NCBI GenBank assembly: GCA_964035545.1
Contig: OZ037769.1
Coordinates: forward strand, 3,503,001-3,567,000
DNA: 64,000 nucleotides
DNA from: Bugula neritina
Lineage: Eukaryota > Bryozoa > Gymnolaemata > Cheilostomatida > Bugulidae
Reading direction: 5' to 3'
Shown here in pieces: positions 47,401-60,781 of this stretch. Numbering within the stretch: the stretch's first letter is position 1; every line of letters begins with the position of its first letter. The notes under the pieces were generated by a model. It did not search any database and had not been told where the DNA came from. It was given only the letters and a program-made list of their open reading frames with translations. Both the position numbers and the translations under genes were made by a program.

Positions 47401-50067
47401 TAAACAGAGCAAAGCAGCTGAAAAGCTGCCAAACTAAATCAATCTGACCTTCAGTCAGTAACCACAGATGGCAGCAGTAGCAGCAGCAGCAATAGTAGAA
47501 ATACGACAGTATAGCAGCAGACTTAATGTTAATGTAATGTTATAAATAATGTATAAATGCCAGGTTCACCAATCAACTAATATAATATAGTGAAAAGGGT
47601 TTTATGCTGCCTCATTCTTACTATTACATAACAGGTTTACACCTTTAGTGCTCCATGTACAAACAACTATTTGGTAGCTATGTAGTTCTACCAGTCATGT
47701 TTAATAGCTATTATAAGGAAAGGTAGATAGTTTCACTTAGCTCAGGTCTTATCTAATTTATTTGGTTTAAGTATTAATTTGATTTAGGTTATTTTCTAAC
47801 AGAAAACATTTTATGAATTTTTAATTTTCAAAGATATGTTACTAAAAGCAAAAGCTACCAATCTCCACCAATTTACTCTACAAGGACACAAAAAATGACT
47901 AAGTCAATATATAAGAGAGGACACTAAAATAGATTTATTTTATGCAATAGCTAGATCATGCAATAAACTTTAAAACTCATACAACGTAGTGCATTGTAGT
48001 ATACTTTATAGTGGTTACCTGTACTGTGTCATCCCATCCTCCTGAGATGATCATATGTTGGTCGGTAGGGTGATATCTGACAGAGAATACTCGAAATCTG
48101 TGTCCATTCATCACATCTCTACTGTCACTACAATATTACATTTCTACTATCGCTACAATTGCATTCACTATAAATAGGTTTAGTGCTCATGTACTGAAAT
48201 ATTTATAAGGCTAGTATAGTGCTGGGCATGGTTGTTATGAATACAGTATACTGAAGTAGCAATAGTAACATGAGTGATATGGACATTACTCTGCAGTGTG
48301 TTTGTGTATTTCATAGAAATTTATTATCAATGTTTGCACAAACACTAAACATATTTAGTTGCATATAATAGCTGTGAAGCATTGCACTTTTAATCAATAG
48401 ACAAGCTAATAACAGTATAATCATACTGAATACTAAATGTCTTTATACTCTCTAACTGTAAGCACCACAACACATAGTTACTACAACATACACTGCAGGC
48501 ACACAAGTAACACATTATCATATATAATAATCACCTGGGCTCTAGTGCACGTATCAGTTCCTTAGTTTGAGTATCATAAATATTTATGGCTGGATCAGCA
48601 CCTCCCACAGCCAGCCTATCCCCCATTGCACTGAATGAGGAACATAGGCATTGCTTTGGAGGATTCTCTGATATAGTTTGAAGACATTTACTGCTTGGAT
48701 AATGCCAGAACTTTACAAAGCCAGACGCATCTATAAATAAACAATCCATACAACATATTAATTTTATTTAATAGAAACTCTGTGTGTGCATCTATTGTAT
48801 TACCATACTCTTCTTTTTATCCTGATTAAGTTATTAGTTTTCTTATGACTTTCTAAGGTACAAATTTTATTTTTGCTATGTATTATACATGACTAAATTA
48901 TGTCAATTTACTACAGTATTCAAAACTTAAAGAGTATGACAATAGTTTTTATTGTATAATAAAAGATGCCTTTAATTGAAGGAAAAAGCAACATTACTAA
49001 TTTTATTTAAAGTGTGAATTTAATATTTACATGAAATATTTTATTACTTATAGTTATAAAGAGAATAGGTAAAAATATTTTTCTATGCCTCTTATTAAAT
49101 AATTTGAACTTACACACTGCTAACAAAACATGTCTCTTGTCTTCGTTCTCAGAAATACTAAAAGGAATGAACTGAACACTCGTACACGGAAGTCTTGTTT
49201 TAAGAACGTCGTTATCGGATAGACTATAGACTAGAGTTCCATCTGATTGGAAGATCTACAAATATGTACAAGAATATTATACAGAGTATCTGCTTGTTGT
49301 AAAAAAATGTTGGTTTGTATAGTTGAATATAAAGCTACAGCATACATATGACTATGCAGTATGTGTCTTAGACTCTGCCTACTATAGTACTTGAATAATA
49401 CATACTATAACAGCATTACATAATGCACAACCTGCCAAAATAATAAAAAAAGTTTTAGACACGTGATCAAATTTTGAAACCGTTTAGTTAGACCTCACCT
49501 TAACCATCCCATTGCTCAGGCCTACAGCAAATAGTGCTCCATCTGGTGAAAACTTTGTGCACATAACTTCTGAACCACAATCTCTAAACAAATAATAATG
49601 AAATTAATGATTGAATTTATGAATAATTTTTTTTTATATTACTAACATGCAAAGTTGAGCTTAGGCTAATGTTATATGGTTACTATTTGTATTTGCAAAA
49701 ATGCTAACAAATGATTGGAATTAATCAACTGACGAATTTGCTTTTTGAGTTAGTAAGTTTTTGAAGCTTTTTAAAAAATTCTAAAATAAATTTTAATTTC
49801 TACAACTTATAATATTAATTATAATGATCATAAGTGCTTTTTATTAACACACCCACAATTATTTTTATACAGAGTTACTCACAATGTAGCAAGCCATTTT
49901 ATGTGCCCTTCTGTATGTGGAGAGCGACTTTTTGCAGTACTTGCTTCTGAAGTAACTGAGCCCATACTGTTAGTTCTGGGTCGATGAAACGTCGCATTTG
50001 AAGTCATGATCATCTCTCCATTTCCTGGCCGATACTGCTTGCTAGTAATAAAGTCTAATGCAAACAT
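44425..50067 (-). CDS. WD40-repeat protein, 375 aa, family not named
   Basis: Eight minus-strand exons: 50067-49883, 49583-49499, 49255-49114, 48730-48535, 48127-48019, 46666-46469, 45867-45790, 44559-44425, in phase throughout. Start MFALDFITSKQY, then a Ser/Arg-rich lead (RPRTNSMGSVTSEASTAKSR) and WD40 blades: CTKFSPDGALFAVGLSNGMV; SDGTLVYSLSD; FVKFWHYPSSKC; CSSFSAMGDRLAVGGADPAI; GHRFRVFSVRYHPTD..IISGGWDDTVQFWDDR; HICGDAMDIDPVHNHVITGS..LQIWD; then a last blade and KQEKKG. About seven blades, so a full propeller with little else. The GWDDTVQFWD and GPHICGDAMDI blocks look strongly conserved. WD40 propellers are docking platforms; the partner is not known from sequence. Shares an upstream region with OXSM. 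The last intron carries two MITE copies. Confidence 0.9.
44671..44819. mobile_element. Truncated MITE copy (inverted relative to its neighbour)
   Basis: Begins CCTAGAGCCACACGGCGCG and ends CGCACCGTGTGGCCCTTA. Its interior matches the reverse complement of the right part of the next element, so it is an inverted, shortened copy. It includes the palindrome TTTTCGCATGCGAAAA. Confidence 0.75.
44821..45161. mobile_element. MITE, 341 bp, with terminal inverted repeats
   Basis: Ends CCTAGGGCCACACGGTGCG and CGCACAGTGTGGCCCTAGG. The terminal inverted repeats extend through TATTTTCGCATGCGAAAAT on both sides and on to about 65 bp. No transposase; the open frames inside are incidental. Lies in the last intron of the WD40 gene. 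Confidence 0.85.
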
Positions 50068-50678
50068 AGTGGGGATTTAGACTTAACTTCAACTTCAAGC
50101 TTATAGATTACATTCGATCAAACAGAGCACTTTATTGTATAAGTTAAATCACTATCTTGAGCTTATGTTATCGCCTAGATTACACAAATTTGGCTATTGA
50201 TTATTGACAACAGCAAAATGGTTATAGGATTAGTTGACTGAACTTTCATATCAAAAGAAAACTCTGATTGAAATTAAAGGCGTCGTTTTGTCACAGCAAC
50301 GTAATGTCAAAGGTTACGATTATAAGACCGCAGTATATAGCGTACCAACAAAGATTTTAGTTGAATATGCCGCTTGTAAAACGTATTAGTTTATTAAATA
50401 TGGCAAGAAAAGATTTACAACTACTAATATAAGATATAATGCATTTTATTTTAATAATTGCAACTACTCGAGTAAAACATCAAACCCTGAGATTACACGC
50501 AAACTTTAAAAGTTGAGATCTTACTATTTAACCAGCATAAACAGGAGTTGTCTTTTCTAGCGCATAAAATTTTTTCTGGTGTTTTGGCTAAGAAATCACT
50601 GAAATGGAATATGTATTGTAATTATAATGGCAGCCCCCGTACACTTGCCTCAACCGTTACTAAAGTAAAATTCACCCG
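50068..50678. promoter_or_regulatory. Shared upstream region of the WD40 gene and OXSM
   Basis: 611 bp between two divergent start codons. An in-frame stop lies 15 bases upstream of the OXSM ATG. AT-rich, without a clear TATA box or CpG island. Confidence 0.55.
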
Positions 50679-53600
50679 ATGAAGTCCAACAGAGTTGCGG
50701 TAACCGGCATTGGAATTGTCTCTTGTTTAGGATCAAACCTAGAAAAAATATTGTATAACGTTTTTAAGGGATATACTGGGATAAAAGCACTTGAGTTGTC
50801 CTCTGAGTCCGTGAGTAAGTCTTCTTCATCTTGGACCTGGGGCACTCGTGACGCTGTCTCGATTATCATTGCCATGTCTGATTATCATAATGATAATCAC
50901 GTAGTCTTACTTTTAGTCTTGTGACAATCACAATGTAATAAGGCTAGCAGGTAACAAATAAGGATAAGAATCGTAGATTTTATATTCCATATTCATATTC
51001 ATATTGATATTCATAATCTGTGTCAATCATTATAATTTAAATTATTCAGTAAAACTGAATGTAATTCACGGAGCGGTAGTGTGATATTATTATTTATCTC
51101 AGTCTCTAGTCACAGCAATTTCAAAGCTTTTCGTTACGTTTCTACAGTATTTTCGTTAACTGGCTATTTGAGCAAAATATAAAATTAAATGTCAAAATGG
51201 TAATAGACTTTTATTTTTTTCATCCTATATTCATAATGATAATAATAGTTATAATAACAACTAGTAGTAGTACTACTTACTCAAAAATTAAAATAACTGA
51301 TATAATATTATTATAGTTTAAGTAATTGGTTATTTTTTACTAGTGAATAGTCTATGTTAAACATCATGGTTTAATTTATTGGTTTAAATTTACTTCTAAT
51401 TTTTGTAGAAGAATCTGGCGGTAAATTTTTACCATGTCGTGTGGCTGGAGTCATATCAGAATCTGATTTAGATCTATCAAAAGAATTCTCCAAATCTGAC
51501 CTGCGAGAGAAATCTCGTCCAATATTGTTGGCAGTGGCAGCTGCCAGAAGAGCACTTTCACACAGCCGTCTGAATACTGATCAATTGAGTGTTGCCCATA
51601 GAAATGGTGAGTTGAAAAGAAGTTATGCTTTAGATTTTTTAGGACAAAGCTTCAAGTTCAAAGTTTAAACAAGGGCTGGTCGCTACTCTATTGCACTTCT
51701 CTATTGCTTGTTGGCGTACTGCAAAGTCAAAATGAGCTTAACTCGGAGAAACTTGGCCATGCACCATTTTCTTAGCTTTTCTTAAAAGCCTAGAGCCAGT
51801 TGGGACAAGTGGTAAACCTAATATCTAATGAAATGCAAATAACATAGTTTCTAAGGAGTAGTGTAGCAGGCCAGTGGTAAAAAATCTAATTATTTAATCA
51901 AATTCGAGTGTTCTGGCTCTACTTATTGTGTAATTCAGTCACATGATCATCATTCTACTTGCCAGACATTAATTTGTGCTGTGAACTTCAAGGGTTATTG
52001 TTTTTATGATTTGTATTAAATGGAACCTTAAATTAGATTTGAAGTAATTTACCTATACATGATAATTGTTTATTTGCTCTTTAAGTGTACAGACTGTTAA
52101 ATTGCCAAAGTGTTAGTTTCTAAAAGCAATACTGTGGAATACTGGTATTATTCATGCTGATGACCCAAGTTGCTCCATGTTTAGGTGTGTTTTAAGGTGT
52201 GTCAGTTGGAATGGGGATGCCTGATCTCCAAGAGATATACCAGACTGGCCAATCCTTGTATAGTAAGGGGCTCCGGTCACTCAGCCCCTACTTCATACCT
52301 CGGAACTTAGTCAACATGGCATCTGGGCACATAAGCATAGAGACTGGATTCAAGGTGAGTGGCTGTTCTCGTATCTTGAGGCGTTCTTGTCATTTCTCTC
52401 ACAATTTTTAAATAATATTTTTTTAAACTTCTGTAACCTTTATAGAACATAAAAACCAGAAACTAATACCTGGTGCTTTGGAAAATTTACTAAACATTCA
52501 TTATAGTGTCTAACCGTTTTTTCACGTTGAATATTAATTTTTATTTGAATAATCTGTAGACCTTGCAGCTAACGGAACGGATTAATTTTGAAGTTCTGTA
52601 ATTTGTATGTTCATTGCCTTCCCCTTGGCTATTGCTAAACTCTTCCCATGTATTTGTTCTGTTTCAACATTGTTATGGAATTGTCATCTCTCTAATGATG
52701 TATTATTAACTTGCTAATAAATATATACTAAACACCAACACAAGTGTTTGTTGTTCATTAGTTTTTATTGACTTGGCTTTTCTGAAGTTGTCATCTCTTT
52801 ACTCACTAAACCAGGAAAAACTCACTCTTTCTCTAAACTTCTGCTTCATTATTTTAGTGGAGTTGTTATCTCTACTCATTTAAGGATGAATTGCCAATAA
52901 AAATAATTTAACTAAATAGTATTCCAACTAGTTATGACTCATTGTGCTCTTCAGGGACCTAACCTCTCCTCATCTGCTGCCTGTACAACCGGACTGCATT
53001 CTATAGGCGACGCTTTCAGACTTGTTCAACGAGGCGATGCCGATGTGATGATTTGTGGGAGTACCGAAGCCCCTGTGTGTCCACTTTCAATAGCGGGCTT
53101 TAGCAGAATGAAGGCTCTCTGCACGGATTCCAATGATCAGCCTCAGCTGGCTTCTCGGCCTTTTGATAAAAGGTTTGACTTTCTGCTTACCCGCTGTACC
53201 TGTACTGTTTACCTGCTCATACCTGTACAGTTTCAGTTTATTAATTATTGACTATGAGGTAACAGTGTCTTTTAGGCAGACCAGAAATGTGCTCTATGAA
53301 ATATGGTTTTGTCTTTGGTCCACGTTTCTGTATGCTACTTCATGTATTTCAGACTATTCTCTCATATATTAGAGTTGTTCCCCCTTGTTATCTACATTAT
53401 CCTCTATTTCACATCTAGAGATTGTAAGTGTATTCTTAGCATCTGTTTTACAGCCGTTCTGGTTTCGTCATGTCTGAGGGGGCTGCCATACTCATACTAG
53501 AGGAAGTTAATCACGCCTTAGCCCGGGGTGCTACTATCTTCGGTGAGATTCTAGGCTATGGGCTGTCTGGGGATGCCCACCACATATCTTCTCCTAGTGA

Positions 53601-55589
53601 GAGTGGAGATGGGGCTTTTAGGTGAGATTTCATATGCAAAGTACTGATGTTAATGCTTTGTATTATATGATGGTTGTGTTATTGCATTTGACTTTCCTTA
53701 TAATAGAGCTTTAATTTCTGTAAACACTTGGCATCTAGGCGAGGAATTAAAAAGTTGTTTGTGGTCTATTATTAGATTATAGATTATTATCTGTTATTTT
53801 CTATCAAGTGAATAATAATTGTTTTACTAATTTGACTTAATCACCCCATTTTGTATATCAACTCATTTGTCAATGGAAAGTAAATTGTAACCAATAGTTG
53901 GTATTAAATACTAGTATTGAATACTCAACATGAGACACACAATAAATACTGTCACTCTCCAGATTTGATACCTTCTACTTGTATCCTCTCATTCATTCAC
54001 ATTTATTTATTCAGACTTGGCTTTAACTTCCTTTTAACTCAACACACCCTACTTTTATTTAAAAGAGAATACACTCCTCAAAATGCACTACTATGTGTTA
54101 TTAGACTAGTAGAAGTTGGTATTCGTGTTACTGCTGACTGTTACTGTGGCTGCGTACAGGTTGACTTATTATTTCACCTGTACCTGCGTCAGCTTTACTT
54201 GCGTCAGCTTTACCTGAGCATCAGTACATCAATACAGACTATCATGGGCGACGCAAATGTCATGTGTTGTTGTGTAGATGCATGGAGGCAGCGCTGTTGG
54301 ATAGTGGTTTGCGGCCTGAGGACATCACATATGTCAATGCCCATGCGACCTCTACCCCCTTGGGAGATGCTGCAGAATCACAGGCCATTGATCGACTTTT
54401 CGGTGCCAACCAGGAGCCGGTGGAAGTCTCGTCTGTCAAAGGAGCTTTCGGTATGGAGATTTTGAGCTTGCTGCCTTCATGTTTGTGACATCTTAGAAGA
54501 TAATGTAGTAGCTCAGATTTTGTCTAGTGAAATGAACAAATTAATAAATGATGTGCTGAGATTCATTTATCCTATACTATGCTGTACTACCTTTACTGTA
54601 ATTCCCCGTCTTTAACCTAGCAGTGAAGTTCTGTAGACCATTGGGATATCGTAATCGTAGCATTCCTATTTGTTGACTCACCAAGGCAGCTATGTTATCA
54701 GTAATGTGTGATTTCAACACTACCTTTGGTTTCAGGACATTTACTAGGTGCTGCCGGTAGTCTGGAGGCAGCAATCACCGTCCTCTCCTGTCACCATGGG
54801 AAGCTGCCCCCTACAGTTAACTTGAAAGAACCCGATGTCCCAGGTAGAGTTGTTAATTGCTAAGTTTTCCGTCTGCTCCTAAATTGTGAAATGATTATTT
54901 TTATGGTCTATTTTAAGATGAGAAGTCTGCCATCAATAATGGTGCTAGTATAGTTTTCTTTCAGTTACTGTGTATTTTCTCTTACTAGTATAATTTGAGG
55001 TGGAAACACAGCTGACCACTTGTATATATCAACATATATGGATTAGAGTTTAGCCAATTTTCATTTTAGTCGTGTGGATGTTTTTAAAGCAGTGCTGATC
55101 AGTTACTTATATATATTTATGAAATATCAAGAAATAGCTTAAAAATCAATGTGAAATCTGTTTTTCAGGAGTTTATTGAAGATATTTGAACAAAATTTAG
55201 GAAAAAATAATTTGCTTGGGTATTCAAGGTTTTAGCTGTATATGAGTTGTAACCAAGATATTTCTGCAGACTTTAATACTATATATAACTGGTCAGTCCT
55301 GCTTTATGTTGAGGATGATTTGTAAGGTGTGGAGTTGTCTCATCTTTATGTATATTTTTATACTGCTGTGTTATATCGTTACAAGTTTGCATTGCATTGT
55401 CATATATAATATAATAGCCCTGTATTACATTGTCTCTATTCACTCTATTCACTGAATATTTCAGGTCGGTTTCAACATGTGACTTCTGTGGATCACGTCT
55501 GGTCAAGGTCAAAGCGGATTGCAATTACAAACTCTTTTGGATTTGGAGGCACAAACGCTTCACTGTGTATTTCCAACTTTATAACATGA
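50679..55589 (+). CDS. OXSM: 3-oxoacyl-[ACP] synthase (beta-ketoacyl-ACP synthase, KAS II type)
   Basis: Eight exons: 50679-50814, 51409-51606, 52197-52354, 52955-53172, 53454-53621, 54278-54450, 54736-54843, 55465-55589; 427 aa. Exon 1 must use GTAAGT at 50815 (phase 1); the earlier GTGAGT would break the frame. Catalytic triad: Cys in [10 protein letters not shown], His in [11 protein letters not shown], His in [11 protein letters not shown]; glycine-rich end [11 protein letters not shown]. It elongates acyl-ACP by condensation with malonyl-ACP in mitochondrial type II fatty-acid synthesis, which feeds lipoate. The frame opens at [12 protein letters not shown], the very start of the ketosynthase fold, with a stop just upstream, so no mitochondrial presequence is visible; human OXSM has one. 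Either an upstream exon was missed or targeting differs. Confidence 0.96.
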
Positions 55590-58500
55590 TTTCTATTTGG
55601 TAATAGTGTTGTGTAATATTGCTTCTATATAATAACATATTATTTTGTTTTTATCATAATTATATGTAACATTTTAAATTACGTAAATTTTAAAATATAA
55701 CAATTTGTCAATGGATATTTCATATAATTGTCATAGCATAAATACTCCTATTGTTTTGAAGCAGTTATTAAGTAATTGCCACTTTGAAACATGATATTTA
55801 CACCTTTAATTCCAGAAGTCATGATATAGATATTTGTATGACAAATAATTCATGTCTATGAACTTTTAGTGGTCTGTTTACTATGCTAATGCAGTTAGTG
55901 TCTCAAAATTATTACTAGTAACAAATACAGTAAAATCTCTTTGAACTTTAGTCCACGTACATTGAAATAGATTAATTGTGTTAGCTGTAACCCAATATAT
56001 GCATTTTGCTTTAGGTGTTGAGCATATGATATAAATATATCTCTAAACTATACTAGATGAAAAACTTACTTATTCCATTGCCTGTCTATACTCGCACAGA
56101 TATTACCTCTTAAACCAATGAATGAGCTGCAACGGACTATTGCAAAATCTCCACAGTAAACATTTATGCTTCCAATAAATCAGTTGTGAGATTGTTAAAG
56201 TTGTTTAAATCTTTGATAACATTTTTACATACATGTGCAATTAAAAAAAGTTTCTATTCCGAGCAAACACTATGCATGATATTAGAGGCTGATGAGTTTT
56301 AATAAGCATTGAGGAAAGTCGGTGGGAAATTATACTCGTGGTGAAGCCTAATTGTTCCATGTCTGATTTATCTTGACAATTGATAAGTGATAAAATTATA
56401 CTACAGAATCAACTACCAAGTTCTTTTCAACATAAAGTTGTAATATTCCAATACTATGCAAACCTATCAGATTTGGTCAGCTTTATTGACTTAGTCCATT
56501 ATTTGTGGTTCTGCTGTGGTAAAATATCAACACAGGTGCATATAGCAATATTCAGCAACCTAGCTTTTCACACTGTTTCCAATAAATGTATTTATAAATA
56601 AACAAATGTTGATTTTAATCAAGATCCTAAATAAACTCCAAATTTTGTTCAATCATTATAGCCTACATTTTCTCTTTTTCCAAGTAAAATCTGTGTCTAG
56701 ACAAACTTCCACTGCACGTACTGAAGGCATTCCTCATAAACACACTTCTCTCCCAATGGGTTAAATTCTCAAGAGAATCATTAAAGTTTTCCTATGACTT
56801 GACAGCAATATGACATAACGTGGTCTTACATCTGGCCTTTCATGTAATTATACGAAATAATAATTTGCTGGAATTTTGAATCTCTAGAGAAAATCGTCAC
56901 ATACCTATATACCATTACAGACTGTAGTGTCTTGCATTTGCCCTTTTCAGCTTCCGTGATGGGCCAAGTATCAGCTCAAAGTATGACCCTATATAACATG
57001 TCATGAATTTCTAGATACACCTCATAATATTTCGGACATACTTTTTATATAAAATTAATACAAATTTGCTATGAGTCTAGCTTTAGAAGTTTTGTTTGAA
57101 TGTTTTACATTTTGCATCTTTATAGTGAAATCTTCGGGTTAGAGCAATTGTATCTATTTAGGAAGAGTTGTGGAGAAATTTAGATAGCCTAAGTTTTTTA
57201 ACGGTTTTATTGAATTTTTGTTTAGGGTGCAGGTTGATATTCTTGCGAGAGTATAACTTCTTTTGCTAATTTTCTAATCTAAAACACAGGCTTTTCTCAA
57301 TTTCTCCATCACTGCACCTACCTGCAAGTATCAGTGTTTAGAATCTTTTCACGTGAATATTAAACCCGTGTATTCCACTGTTCCAGCTCATGCACGTGTA
57401 CATTGTAGCAATGTACTCTATATATAGATATATGTTATGTCATAGCTCTTAAAGAAGAGTGAGAGTATAATAACTTTATATTGGTTGTGAATCATTAGAA
57501 AACTCTTACAACTGTCTTATAGTTACTAAAAACACCAACAACCTCGTAATTTACTATCCCATAAAATATTGATGAGTTATTTATTTTTCCTCATAGTTAT
57601 TAGTTGAAAATTTATAATAAAATACTTGTATTGTCAACAGTGAAGCTATGTGAAATAAGCCTTCATTTACTGCACTACCAAGCCAACCCCAGGAAAGCTA
57701 ACTAATATTTTTACTACAGAAAACATTGTTTATGTTCTACTATTCTTATTTCTATGACAAAGTAAAACTAAAACTTATAGTCACTTAATATGGGTTTAGA
57801 TGTCTATGCAGTAATTGTAAAAACAACAGGGTTAGTAATGATTATATTGATTAAGTAGAAAGAATAAACTCATCAGTTTCTAAGTGAACAGTTTTTATTT
57901 CAACTAACTAAAGCAAGAATAAAGCAAATGTTGAGACCTAAGATGTTGATTAAGCTAAATATCAACAATATTATCCTATACCAATTATTATCTGTTGTTA
58001 GGTTTTGGGGTGCACCAGAAAATTTCTTCTTTATTTCCTCTTTATAGTAGCATAACGCTTCGATACTAAGTTTGTTTAGTAACATATAACATATTCATGT
58101 GTACTGCAGGCTAACGTGCCCTCTGCTTGCCTTACTGTTGAAGCACGTATGAGATTTTATCACTGATATTTTAAATTGCATAATGGCCTCATAAACTAGG
58201 AGATAAGCTCATTGTTAACTGTTTAACATTTCAACACCCTTCATTATCAAATTCCACACGTACAAGATTAGAGAGTTTGAGAAACGCATTGCGTCAGTGA
58301 CTCATGTCACATCACAGTATGCTGGATAGAATAAAATGACTGAGTTTGTATGTAGAGCGTGTAAAGACTGGAGCTACACAAGCTGGGATATACTGGAATA
58401 AGGTAGAAAAACGTGACTAGTTTTGTTTCTCACAATAAGCGTTCATTTATCGTTGTTACGTAATCAGATTTACATATATACCCTTAGCTTATATATACGG

Positions 58501-60781
58501 ATAATTCTAGTATATATACACATGCGCATAGTTTGTAATTATACACCTGCAAGATGTGACTACCACATTGTTATGATATACCTGTATATTATAATTAAAT
58601 TAATCGCGTGCAACACTCTACTGTCTCAATAACATATGATTTTTCCCCCTAAATGTTGTAATATTAAGTTATTTACATTCATGCATACTGCAGAATCGCA
58701 CGCCTTTAAGATAAAAGTGTTAAGCAATACGCAGATGTCTGCGTGTGGATCGCACCATGTGCATTCAGTTGCCTTGCTGCACTTACTCACGTTTCAACAT
58801 TTTTTATGCATGCAAACACAGCAATGGTTTTGAGTTATTTTATTTAAGGCTATCAGAAAGTACATATGATTATGTTGGCATTTAAAATATCTCGCCCACA
58901 GCAATGGATATTAGGCTTATGTAATCTATCTATTGACGTTTGCCTCTACTTTGTGAATGCAATTTGTCTCTATTCAGTTAATGCAATTTTAGTGATGGAT
59001 ATATATAATTTGTACACCTTTCAGAGATGAAAATTCATTTTTTTCTATAAAAATCAGCTCAGTTGATATTGTTTAGGACCATGACTAAGTAAACTAACTA
59101 AAACTTATTTGATAGAGCATGTACATTAAATATGTACTTTTAACGGTAATCAAATAAACTTGCATTTCAGCAAGTTTTTTTAAAAAGTCATTACAAACCT
59201 GAATAGCAAATTTCAAATATAGGTACTGAAATGTTTTTCAAATCAGTCTAGTAATTAGAAAGGCATTGTGGGAAGCCACCTATCATCTGCAAGTTTAGAT
59301 CTTTCAGCTTGTGACATTATTGTCAAATAGGTTAAAGTTAAGAAATGGGTTATTATAAACTTTTTGCTCAACAACAAGAAAACAATATTCATATGCTTTT
59401 ACATTGTATCTTTAGATTTATTAACATTTTTCACATTAAATGGAGGGGGGGGGGGCTGTGTATGATAGAAGCGTATAGAAGCATAGACATAGAAGCGTAT
59501 AACACCAGAGCTCTACGAGGACCATCAAAGTGATGTTTATACATGCAGAGCTGTGACGTTATTTACTGTAATTCTGCGCAAATTTGCACTCAATTAAATA
59601 TGCAATGAACGTGCGTTGTGCAAAATGCTATCCATGTGCAATAATATAATTTGCACATAATTATACACAGGTGTGTCACATGATTATATAACCGTGCATT
59701 TATAAACAAGTGAAGGCAGAGGGTTGCAATTGCCTGTTACTGATCAGTACGCAGCAATGCTAGCAAAAGCAAGCTGGAAGCATCAACAAATAAAAAAAAG
59801 CCCTTAAGCAATTTACAGTTTTTTTATATGCAGTAAGTGTAAGCACAAACCGAATCTATCGATGAACCAGTAAATATTTTTATACAGTATAAGTGAAGCA
59901 AAATTAAAGTCTGATGTCTACAGTTACACAAAAGGCAGCAGTAACTAAAAAATTCACAAGCTTTAAAAATAGCATTTTCACTGCTGAGATGCACTAGGCA
60001 TTAAAATTTTGCTTTTATTAATTGCGTTTTGTTTATGTCTAACAGTTTTTATTATTGCATAAACACCTTGGTATTTAGCATAATGATTTATGATAGATAA
60101 AGACACGGTGTACATTAGAGAAACAGTAGAGCAGATGATACAGGCTAATAACAGCTATTACAATGGCTGGTATATATTATATGCAATATTATAATATAAT
60201 ACTTTATTTTGGCATTTATACCTGCCTGCATTATAAAAGATATTTTTCACAGCACACAACAATGTGTCTCATGGCTTTGATTAATTATATAAACTTATTA
60301 TGCAATGCTGCAGAGCTATTTTTACAAAAGTATTCACGAGCTGATGATCTGACTAAGATTGTTGCAATAAAAATGTCAGCTAGGATCTTAAGTTATTTTG
60401 AAAATAAAGTGAAACTGTAAGTTAAAACAAATTTTTTGAAATCATCAAACATTAATTGATACCTTGCATAAAAATAGCAGAATTTCAAGAAGTATCGCTT
60501 CCATAGACTTACAATATAATAAGAAATGCTTTCGATTTTGTGGTAAAGCATTTGTGTTGCTAGTAACAACCAATAAAAAGTGTACTTGAATGCTATTGGT
60601 CAACTATCCCAGATAATTATTATATATCGCAGCTTCATGGAAAGAATTGGTATATAAAGGGTTGTGTTCTTTATAAAAAGCAAAGAGTTGCTGGAACTTG
60701 TGCATTCAGTGTGCATGTGAGCTGAGAATAACATTTTAGATAATAGTTACGCTTTTGAGAGAGTGATACGGCTGTTTCAAA
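55590..60781. other. Gene-poor interval, OXSM to the tandem-C2 gene
   Basis: About 5.2 kb of AT-rich sequence. Only short frames without conserved motifs (for example 56380-56601 and 60163-60420). A run of 13 G lies at about 59443-59455. The first exon of the C2 gene follows, so its promoter should lie near 60.6-60.78 kb. Confidence 0.6.

Noticed and set aside
50285-50303. X-box-like sequence (gtcacagcaac) in the WD40/OXSM upstream region
   Set aside because: Only one half-site fits the RFX consensus; not enough to claim ciliary regulation.
53917-54465. 182-codon frame overlapping OXSM exon 6
   Set aside because: Different frame from the ketosynthase motif [11 protein letters not shown]; mostly intron sequence.
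60163-60420. 85-codon frame upstream of the C2 gene
   Set aside because: No motif, AT-driven composition, no supporting splice or poly(A) context.
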